Source: Actinobacteria bacterium UBA3028
GTDB taxonomy: Bacteria; Actinomycetota; Actinomycetes; Nanopelagicales; Nanopelagicaceae
Assembly (NCBI GenBank): GCA_002367715.1
Contig: DFDL01000005.1
Location: forward strand, 9,287 to 21,054
Direction of reading: 5' to 3'
DNA: 11,768 nucleotides
The notes below the pieces were generated by a model that worked only from the letters and a program-made list of their open reading frames with translations, had not been told where the DNA came from and did not search any database. The translations under genes and the position numbers were made by a program. Positions 6,066 to 11,768 of this stretch are shown here, piece after piece; position 1 is the first letter of the stretch; every line of letters starts with the position of its first letter.

Positions 6066-7898
6066 CTCGTAATAGAGCCCCTGCTTTGCTACTAATTCAT
6101 TGTGTCTGCCACGCTCAACAATGCGCCCATTATCTAGAACAATAATTTGATCAGCATGAGAGATCGTTGAAAGCCTGTGAGCGATCACAATACTAGTTCT
6201 GCCAATTAGCGCTAATTTAAAAGCCTCTTGCAGAAGCGCTTCATTCTCTGAATCAAGGTGCGAGGTAGCTTCATCTAGGACGACAATGCTTGGCGCCTTC
6301 AAAAGCAGCCTTGCAATTGCAAGCCGCTGCTTCTCACCGCCAGATAGTCGATGGCCACGCTCACCCACGATCGTCTCAAGGCCATTGGGTAGTTCTCTTA
6401 CAAATTTTCCAATCTGTGCCAAATCACAAGCCTGCCAGATCTCACTCTCGGTTGCATCAGCCTTGGCATATCGCAAATTTTCGATAATGCTCTCATGCAA
6501 CATATGTGAATCTTGTGTAACAATTCCAATCATCTTACGCAGTTGCCCGATAGTAGTTTCTCTGACATCCAATCCGTTTATCTCAATCGACCCAGCCGTT
6601 ACGTCATAAAGCCTTGGAAGTAGGGCAGAAATTGTGCTCTTTCCCGCACCTGATGCACCGACAATTGCTGTAAAAGTACCGGGCTCGCAGGTAAATGAAA
6701 TATCGTGGAGTATCTCTCCGCTATCTACAATCTCTTCCTTTGCTGTAATTTCAAGTGAGGCTACTGAGATTTCTTCCGCTTTTGGATATGCAAATGAGAC
6801 GGACTTGAACTCAATTCTTGGAATCGAGGTATCTATTGTCTTCGGGACTAAAGGATCCAAAACCATGGGCTTTAGATCAAGTACTTCAAAGACCCGCTCA
6901 AAGGAGACCAGGGCCGACATAACATCGACTCGAATATTTGAAAGTGCGGTAAGCGGGCCATATAGACGCGCTAGAAGAGCAGTTATCGCTAAGAGTGTTC
7001 CAATAGTTATCTGGTTGGAGATCGCAAGGTTTCCGCCGATACCGTATGCAAATGCTGTTGCGATTGCAGCAACAGAAGTCATGGCAATAAAGAAGATGCG
7101 ATTTAGCATTGCAATCCTTACTCCCATATCAGCTACCTTTCTAGCTTTCGCACGGAAGTTTTTTGCCTCCCGAGTTGGATCGCCATAGAGCGAGACTAGA
7201 AGCGCCCCGGATACATTAAAGCGCTCGGTCATCGTCGAGGACATCTGAGCATTCAAATCAAATGAGCGCCTTGTGTAATTAGCTAACTTCGCACCGATCC
7301 ATTTGGTGGGAACTATAAAAATTGGAAGAAGGATTAAGGAGACTACGGTGATTTGCCAGGAGAGAGTGAGCATCGCTATCGTCACTAAAACTAGAGTTAG
7401 CGAATTGCTGACAATTCCAGATAGGGTCGAAGTGAAAGCTTGTTGGGCGCCAATTACATCCGAATTTATTCTTGAAATTAATGAACCAGTCTGAGTTCTT
7501 GTAAAGAAGGCGATTGATTGGCCTTGAACGTGTTCAAAAACCTTACTACGTAAATCATAAATTAACCCCTCGCCAATCCGACTAGAGAACCAGCGTCCCA
7601 AGGCGCTAAAAATTGCATCAGCGATAGCAAGTAGCCCAACGATCAACGCGAGATTTGTTACTACAGCTCTATTGCCTGGGACTACGCCATTATCAACTAG
7701 AGATCGGAGCAGTAGCGGTGTCGCTACTATCAGCAAAGCATCTATCGCTACCGTAAAAATGAAAATCGAAAGATAGCGACGATAAGGTTTTGCAAATTGC
7801 AGGATCCTTTTAAGCGTACCTGCCTTTAGCTTCTGGTCCTTTATCGACTGGTCTGAACTCATCGAACGCAACGCCATCCACTGGCTATGCATTGACAC
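6012..7898 (-). CDS. ABC exporter, fused membrane and ATPase domains (half-transporter)
   Basis: A 628-aa type-I (MsbA/MDR-like) exporter half; two copies or a partner would make the transporter. Residues 40-330 hold about six membrane helices with coupling-type LRSKVFEHVQ at 116-125. The ATPase domain follows: Walker A GASGAGKS 414-421, Q-loop Q462, signature LSGGE 518-522, Walker B ending LDE 541-543, and H574 in AHRLST, so it should be catalytically competent. Between SFAYP and ILHDISF (about 373-397) there is an extra segment of roughly 20 residues in the A-loop hairpin, which I recall from actinobacterial relatives. Substrate is unknown. GTG at 7898 (or ATG at 7892) begins three bases after the DUF59 gene, so it is probably transcribed with suf. 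Its 3' end overlaps SURF1 by 54 bp. Confidence 0.92.
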   Translation of the reverse strand: MSMHSQWMALRSMSSDQSIKDQKLKAGTLKRILQFAKPYRRYLSIFIFTVAIDALLIVATPLLLRSLVDNGVVPGNRAVVTNLALIVGLLAIADAIFSALGRWFSSRIGEGLIYDLRSKVFEHVQGQSIAFFTRTQTGSLISRINSDVIGAQQAFTSTLSGIVSNSLTLVLVTIAMLTLSWQITVVSLILLPIFIVPTKWIGAKLANYTRRSFDLNAQMSSTMTERFNVSGALLVSLYGDPTREAKNFRAKARKVADMGVRIAMLNRIFFIAMTSVAAIATAFAYGIGGNLAISNQITIGTLLAITALLARLYGPLTALSNIRVDVMSALVSFERVFEVLDLKPMVLDPLVPKTIDTSIPRIEFKSVSFAYPKAEEISVASLEITAKEEIVDSGEILHDISFTCEPGTFTAIVGASGAGKSTISALLPRLYDVTAGSIEINGLDVRETTIGQLRKMIGIVTQDSHMLHESIIENLRYAKADATESEIWQACDLAQIGKFVRELPNGLETIVGERGHRLSGGEKQRLAIARLLLKAPSIVVLDEATSHLDSENEALLQEAFKLALIGRTSIVIAHRLSTISHADQIIVLDNGRIVERGRHNELVAKQGLYYELYQRQSLSFTEEQNSTN

Positions 7899-7901
7899 TA
7901 G

Positions 7902-8222
7902 TTAAACCGTGAAACCAATCGCTCGCAACTGTTCGCGGCCATCATCGGAAATTTTTCCAGGCCCCCAAGGTGGCATCCATACCCAATTAATTTTCACATC
8001 CGATGTTATATCTGAGAGAACTTGGTGGGTCTGATCTTCAATTACATCTTGTAGCGGACAGGCCGCCGAAGTTAGCGTCATATCCAAAATCGCTACATTA
8101 TTTTCATCGAGGCGCATGTCATAGACCAAACCGAGATCAATTACATTAATACCTAATTCCGGATCAATTACATCCTTCATCGCCTCTGTTACATCATCTA
8201 GCGTAGTAACTGCCTTATCCAT
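7902..8222 (-). CDS. SufT-like MIP18/DUF59 family iron-sulphur maturation protein
   Basis: A 106-aa single-domain DUF59 (MIP18) protein. DPELGINVIDLGLVYD (20-35) and TLTSAACPL (49-57, with conserved Cys at 55) are the family signature; the C-terminal WMPPWGPGKISDDGREQLRAIGF (82-104) is typical of suf-linked members. Relatives such as SufT help mature iron-sulphur proteins. It follows sufU by 38 bp, a wider gap than elsewhere in this operon, with a good ribosome site (GGGGAG at 8232-8227) and AT-rich sequence that might hold a weak internal promoter (GATAAT-like). The ABC exporter starts three bases after its stop. Confidence 0.9.
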   Translation of the reverse strand: MDKAVTTLDDVTEAMKDVIDPELGINVIDLGLVYDMRLDENNVAILDMTLTSAACPLQDVIEDQTHQVLSDITSDVKINWVWMPPWGPGKISDDGREQLRAIGFTV

Positions 8223-8260
8223 AGTTCTCCCCTGTCGACCTATTATCCATTTTAATAACG

Positions 8261-8698
8261 CTATTTTACCGAACTCTGTAGCACTGCATCTTTAAAAGCC
8301 ATCCAGCCAAGGAGGGCACACTTTATCCGAGCCGGGAATTTGGAGACACCAGCCAGGGCGACCCCATCCTCCAAAATATCCTCATCCCCCTCACTTGTAC
8401 CTTTACTAGACATCAAAGCAGAGAAGCTCTCTACCGCAACTAGCGCCCCGTCCAAAGATTTGCCAATCATGAGATCACTTACGATTGAAGTGCTAGCTTG
8501 CGAGATTGAGCAACCGACACCTTCCCAAGAGACTCTCTCGACAATGCCATCGGATAGCAGAACATTTAAGGTGATTTCATCCCCACAGCTTGGATTCACG
8601 TGGTGAACTTGCGCAGAATAATTCGACTCAAGTCTTTTATGCAGCGGATTTTTATAATGATCTAGAATCACTTCCTGATACAACGAATCTAGTTCCAT
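8261..8698 (-). CDS. sufU: SufU-type iron-sulphur assembly protein (zinc-dependent sulphurtransferase)
   Basis: SufU takes persulphide sulphur from SufS and passes it to the SufBCD scaffold. The 145-aa product carries the expected zinc and transfer ligands: C38 and D40 in NPSCGD, C63 in GVGCSISQAS, and C127 in RIKCALLGW. The roughly 20-residue insertion between the second and third Cys regions, which separates SufU from IscU scaffolds, appears present (about 92-112, acidic, GTSEGDEDILED). The N-terminus MELDSLYQEVILDHYKNP is canonical. The ATG at 8698 lies three bases after sufS, as expected for partners that work as a pair. Confidence 0.96.
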   Translation of the reverse strand: MELDSLYQEVILDHYKNPLHKRLESNYSAQVHHVNPSCGDEITLNVLLSDGIVERVSWEGVGCSISQASTSIVSDLMIGKSLDGALVAVESFSALMSSKGTSEGDEDILEDGVALAGVSKFPARIKCALLGWMAFKDAVLQSSVK

Positions 8699-8701
8699 AA
8701 C

Positions 8702-9955
8702 CTAAACCTTAAAGTATTTCTGAGTCTCTAGGATGCCATCAATAAGTGCATCTACATCCTGCTCGTCGTTATAGATATAGAACGAGGCTCTAGTTGTACC
8801 TACAAGGCCCAGTTTTTTCATGAGTGGCCAAGCGCAGTGATGGCCGGTACGCACAGCTATTCCATATTGATCTAGTACCTGTCCCACATCATGGGGATGT
8901 AAATCATTCATAGTGAAGGAGATTACTGAGCCGCGGTCTTTGGAGTCTTTTGGTCCAATGACTTCAATGTCTCTAAGTTCGGAGAATTTATCAAGAGCGT
9001 ATCTGGTCAGATCTGCCTCATGTTTGGCCACGTTATCCATCCCAAGTTTAGATAGGTATTGCAGCCCCGCAGCCATACCGACAGCTTGCGCCATATTTGG
9101 AACTCCGGCTTCAAATTTCTTCGGCGCCTTTGCCCACTTAGCTTCGGTCATTGTCACCATTTCAATCATCGATCCACCTGTTAAGAATGGCTCCATCGCA
9201 TCGAGATACTCAGCGCGACCCCAAAGGACTCCGATACCTGTTGGGCCTAAGGATTTATGACCAGAGAATGCAAGAAAATCTACATCTAGCGCCTTCACAT
9301 CAATTGGAAAGTGTGGCGCAGATTGGCAGGCATCCAAAATAACTAAGGCACCGACTTGATGGGCGCGCTTTACTATCGCTTCTAATGGAATTATTGTGCC
9401 GAGCACATTGGATTGATGAGTTATTGCAACGATTTTCGTCGCTTCAGTTATTACTTGATCTATATTTGAAAGATCTAACCTGCCCTTTTGGCTTACTTCA
9501 AACCAGGCAAGTTCTGCGCCGGTACGTTTAGCTAGCTGTTGCCAAGGAATTAAATTGGCATGATGCTCCAGCTCAGAGACCACAATCCGATCCCCTGCCT
9601 TGAGGGCGAACCTAGATTTTGAATCTGAATTTCCAAAGGAGTATGCGATCGCATTTATGCTCTCGGTAGCGCTCTTAGTAAATATAACTTCATCAACCTC
9701 AGCGTTGATAAAATCTGCGACTATCTGACGCGAATTCTCATAGGCAAAGCTCGCTTCTTCAGCTAAGAGGTGGGCGCCGCGATGTACCGCGGCATTATTA
9801 TTTTCATAGAAATTGCGTTCAGCATCTAAAACAGATTTCGGCTTCTGACTAGTCGCGCCGCTATCTAAATAGACCAGGCGATTTCCGCCACGCATGACCT
9901 TAGTAAAGATTGGGAAATCTTTACGAATCTGGGCAGGGGAAAAGTTCAAGGTCAT
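8702..9955 (-). CDS. sufS: Cysteine desulphurase SufS
   Basis: PLP-dependent enzyme that removes sulphur from cysteine as an active-site persulphide, giving alanine. It is 417 aa, normal for group II desulphurases. Seen: H131 in SELEHHAN (PLP stacking), THQSNVLGT at 179-187, D208 and Q211 in LDACQSAPH, PLP lysine K234 in FSGHKSLGPTG, and the catalytic Cys C374 in RTGHHCAWP, whose short loop is typical of SufS rather than IscS. The N-terminus has the family pattern RKDFPIF and LVYLDSGATSQKP. It starts three bases after the sufC stop and lies just ahead of sufU, its sulphur acceptor. No distinct ribosome site is seen, so translation may be coupled to sufC. Confidence 0.97.
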   Translation of the reverse strand: MTLNFSPAQIRKDFPIFTKVMRGGNRLVYLDSGATSQKPKSVLDAERNFYENNNAAVHRGAHLLAEEASFAYENSRQIVADFINAEVDEVIFTKSATESINAIAYSFGNSDSKSRFALKAGDRIVVSELEHHANLIPWQQLAKRTGAELAWFEVSQKGRLDLSNIDQVITEATKIVAITHQSNVLGTIIPLEAIVKRAHQVGALVILDACQSAPHFPIDVKALDVDFLAFSGHKSLGPTGIGVLWGRAEYLDAMEPFLTGGSMIEMVTMTEAKWAKAPKKFEAGVPNMAQAVGMAAGLQYLSKLGMDNVAKHEADLTRYALDKFSELRDIEVIGPKDSKDRGSVISFTMNDLHPHDVGQVLDQYGIAVRTGHHCAWPLMKKLGLVGTTRASFYIYNDEQDVDALIDGILETQKYFKV

Positions 9956-9958
9956 GGA

Positions 9959-10711
9959 TTATGCAGTTGTGTACTCTGCATATCCCTTCTCCTCCAACTT
10001 ATCGGCCAACTCTGGCCCACCTTCTTCAACAATTTTTCCCGCAGCAAATACATGCACAAAATCTGGCTTGATATATCGCAAGATGCGGGTGTAGTGCGTA
10101 ATTAACATTATTCCTAGATCACTATTCTCCTTAACTCGATTGACACCTTCAGAGACAATGCGTAGTGCATCGACATCTAGCCCGGAATCAGTCTCATCTA
10201 AAATCGCGATCTTTGGTCTAAGTAATTCAAGCTGCAAGATCTCATGGCGCTTCTTCTCGCCACCAGAGAAACCTTCATTCACGTTACGTTCCGCAAAATT
10301 TGTATCCATATTTAAAGCAGCCATCGCATCTTTGACCTCACCAACCCAAGTACGCACCTTAGGTGCCTCACCTCGAATAGCTGTAGCAGCCGTTCTAAGA
10401 AAGTTGGTTACTGAAACCCCAGGAACTTCTACTGGGTACTGCATGGCTAGGAAAAGGCCGGCCCTTGCGCGCTCATCAACAGTCATTGCAAGAACATCGG
10501 CGCCATCCAAAGTTACTGATCCACCTGTGATTGTGTATTTGGGATGGCCAGCTATCGAATACGCAAGCGTCGATTTTCCGGAACCATTTGGTCCCATAAT
10601 TGCATGTGTTTCACCAGATTTGATAGTTAAATCAACGCCTCGCAAAATCTCAGTAAAACCAACTTCGGTTGCAACAGATACCTGCAGCCCTTTTATCTCT
10701 AATGTACTCAT
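9959..10711 (-). CDS. sufC: SufC, ATPase of the SufBCD iron-sulphur scaffold
   Basis: ABC-type ATPase that drives conformational change in the SufB-SufD scaffold; soluble, not a transporter. The 250-aa product has Walker A GPNGSGKS (40-47), Q91, the SufC-type signature FSGGEKKRHEILQ (148-160), Walker B AILDETDSGLD (169-179) and H206 in ITHYTR. A longer frame opens at 10768, but that start would overlap the Rieske gene and adds 19 unrelated residues; the ATG at 10711 has an excellent AAGGAG ribosome site at 10722-10717, six bases upstream. The gap to the Rieske stop is 16 bp. SufB, its other partner, is expected beyond the right edge. Confidence 0.97.
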   Translation of the reverse strand: MSTLEIKGLQVSVATEVGFTEILRGVDLTIKSGETHAIMGPNGSGKSTLAYSIAGHPKYTITGGSVTLDGADVLAMTVDERARAGLFLAMQYPVEVPGVSVTNFLRTAATAIRGEAPKVRTWVGEVKDAMAALNMDTNFAERNVNEGFSGGEKKRHEILQLELLRPKIAILDETDSGLDVDALRIVSEGVNRVKENSDLGIMLITHYTRILRYIKPDFVHVFAAGKIVEEGGPELADKLEEKGYAEYTTA

Positions 10712-10716
10712 TATCT

Positions 10717-10722
10717 CTCTCC
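10717..10722 (-). promoter_or_regulatory. Strong ribosome-binding site fixing the sufC start
   Basis: AAGGAG on the minus strand, followed by AGAGATA-like spacing to the ATG at 10711. It is the strongest ribosome site in the suf operon and rules against the upstream start at 10768. Confidence 0.75.
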
Positions 10723-10727
10723 TTGCC

Positions 10728-11036
10728 TTAGGCAGTTTCTCTGCTTGAAATTGATACGACATCGCCATCTTCTACTACTGCGAAAGTTTTTAACGCAATC
10801 GATGCTGGTGGAGTTACAGCCTCACCGGTTCGCAGATCAAACTCTGCGCCATGGAGCCAACATTCAATCTTAAATCCAGCTACATCGCCCTCAGATAGTG
10901 AGGCCTCAGAGTGAGAGCAGGTGTCTTCGACTGCAAAAACCTTGCCTTCGACTCTAATAACGCAGACGGGTATGTTCCCCAATAAAACTTTTATCGGCTT
11001 GCCCTCTAAAAGTTGACTGGATGAAAGCTGAGCCAT
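10728..11036 (-). CDS. Rieske [2Fe-2S] ferredoxin, non-haem dioxygenase type, inside the suf operon
   Basis: A 102-aa soluble Rieske-fold ferredoxin related to BphF/NirD small subunits. The cluster ligands are complete: C40 and H42 (DTCSHSEAS) and C59 and H62 (ECWLHGAEFD), i.e. C-x-H-x16-C-x2-H. There is no signal peptide or transmembrane segment, so it acts in the cytoplasm. No oxygenase is nearby; its place between sufD and sufC, a common actinobacterial arrangement, suggests electron transfer during, or a client/reporter role in, cluster assembly, but this is inference. ATG at 11036 directly abuts the sufD stop (TAAATG) and has AAGGTGG about eight bases upstream. Confidence 0.93.
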   Translation of the reverse strand: MAQLSSSQLLEGKPIKVLLGNIPVCVIRVEGKVFAVEDTCSHSEASLSEGDVAGFKIECWLHGAEFDLRTGEAVTPPASIALKTFAVVEDGDVVSISSRETA

Positions 11037-11768
11037 TTATGCGCCCACCTTGGATAGTTCGTTATCGATCCGATTCATTAAGCGATCTTGGATTTCTTGG
11101 CTATGAATTTTACCGATCACCTCTGCAAAGAATCCACGGATAACTAGACGACGAGCTATCTCGGCAGGTATTCCACGAGATGAGAGATAGAAAAGCTGTT
11201 CATCATCAAATCGGCCAGTGGTGCTGGCATGTCCAGCTCCAACAATCTCACCTGTCTCAATCTCTAAATTTGGAACCGAATCGGCGCGAGCTCCATCGGA
11301 GAGAAGTAGGTTGCGATTCAACTCGTAGGTATCTGTGCCATCGGCATTTGCTCGAATATACACATCGCCTATCCAGACTGTATGTGCCTTATCTCCTGCA
11401 AGCGCGCCCTTGTAATTTACCCGGCTCTTAGCATTTGCAACGTTGTGATCGACAAATAATCTATGTTCTAGATGTTGTCCATCGGTTGCGAAGTAGAGGC
11501 CTTGTAAATCAGCGCTAGAACCTGGACCGCTATATTCGACTGTTGGCAGAAGACGAACCAGCGAGCCGCCTATAGTCACTACGATTGAGTTAAAAGTTGC
11601 ATCTTTAGCAATTATCGCGTGCTCTCTTGCTAAATGAACGCTAGTTGAATCCCACTCCTGTAGTGAAACAAAGGTCAGAGTCGCCCCTTGTCCCACATTG
11701 AACTCAATATCTTCAGCCAAGATAGCTGTACCTGAGTTCTGTAAAATTATTGTAGCGTGTGAATTCTC
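11037..11768 (-). CDS. sufD: SufD, scaffold subunit of the SufBCD complex (5' end beyond the window)
   Basis: The C-terminal 243 residues of a SufB/SufD-family protein; the frame is open to the right edge, so the start is outside. A TTG at 11720 is only an internal Leu codon: the open frame continues upstream with family-like HATIILQNSGTAILAEDIE. Seen are the beta-helix core (repeating short strands with Gly/Asp turns), TYELNRNLLLSDGARADSVPNLEIE and GHASTTGRFDDEQLFYLSSRGI, the strongest family signature, then the helical tail. I call SufD rather than SufB because of the gene order (directly before the Rieske and sufC genes) and because the signature reads AGHAST rather than the Cys-containing form usual in SufB; the family assignment is firmer than the paralogue. 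Confidence 0.93.
   Translation of the reverse strand, partial: ENSHATIILQNSGTAILAEDIEFNVGQGATLTFVSLQEWDSTSVHLAREHAIIAKDATFNSIVVTIGGSLVRLLPTVEYSGPGSSADLQGLYFATDGQHLEHRLFVDHNVANAKSRVNYKGALAGDKAHTVWIGDVYIRANADGTDTYELNRNLLLSDGARADSVPNLEIETGEIVGAGHASTTGRFDDEQLFYLSSRGIPAEIARRLVIRGFFAEVIGKIHSQEIQDRLMNRIDNELSKVGA

Noticed and set aside
6066..6080. GCTC-GAGC stem just after the SURF1 stop as a terminator
   Set aside because: Only four base pairs, no U-run, and it lies inside the coding sequence of the exporter.
6634..7188. Long plus-strand open frame (184 codons) opposite the ABC exporter
   Set aside because: It is antisense to a well-conserved gene and has no recognisable domain or ribosome site; a shadow frame.
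10140..10748. Long plus-strand open frame (202 codons) opposite sufC
   Set aside because: It mirrors the SufC ATPase gene, has low-complexity Ser/Pro-rich composition, and no support for translation.
10712..10768. Extension of sufC to an upstream start at 10768
   Set aside because: It overlaps the Rieske gene and adds residues unlike SufC; the ATG at 10711 has a strong ribosome site.
11718..11720. TTG at 11720 as the start of sufD
   Set aside because: The frame stays open to the window edge with family-like sequence upstream; SufD is much longer than 227 aa.
1..11768. Mobile elements, CRISPR arrays, defence or biosynthetic clusters
   Set aside because: No direct repeat arrays, terminal inverted repeats, transposase, integrase or att-like sites were seen; all genes are housekeeping families in conserved orders.

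Overview
This window looks like core, vertically inherited chromosome from a low-GC, streamlined actinobacterium, most plausibly a freshwater planktonic lineage of the acI/Nanopelagicales type. That placement is an inference from actinobacterial gene orders and protein variants (an InhA-type enoyl reductase behind a MabA-type FabG, DUF3099 beside SURF1, an actinobacterial suf cluster with an inserted Rieske gene), combined with AT-rich codon use and very short spacers. I see no mobile element, CRISPR array, tRNA or rRNA gene, or toxin/defence locus. I do not find a clearly new multi-gene system; the less ordinary signals are regulatory or structural.

Layout (most genes on the minus strand, so read right to left). 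At 1-3300 lies the translation cluster infC-rpmI-rplT-trmH(tsnR)-pheS-pheT, with pheT cut by the left edge. It couples initiation factor 3, two 50S proteins, an rRNA/tRNA 2'-O-methyltransferase and phenylalanyl-tRNA synthetase. Its spacers are tiny or overlapping, it has a probable non-canonical AUC start for infC, and a perfect 14-bp inverted repeat sits just after rplT. At 3480-4965 lies a two-gene fatty-acid synthase II operon, fabG-fabI(inhA-like). A short divergent promoter region (4966-5054) with a perfect inverted repeat separates it from the only plus-strand genes, DUF3099 and SURF1 (5055-6065), which are membrane proteins; SURF1 points to haem-copper oxidase assembly.

At 6012-11768 lies the iron-sulphur assembly operon sufD(partial)-Rieske-sufC-sufS-sufU-sufT-like, ending in a full-length type-I ABC exporter half-transporter whose 3' end overlaps the 3' end of SURF1 by 54 bp. 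SufC/SufD form the scaffold ATPase part, SufS/SufU are the sulphur donor pair, and the DUF59 protein is a probable maturation factor. sufB (and often a sufR regulator) would be expected just beyond the right edge.

The window is almost fully coding. The largest non-coding stretch is about 190-230 bp, upstream of infC.
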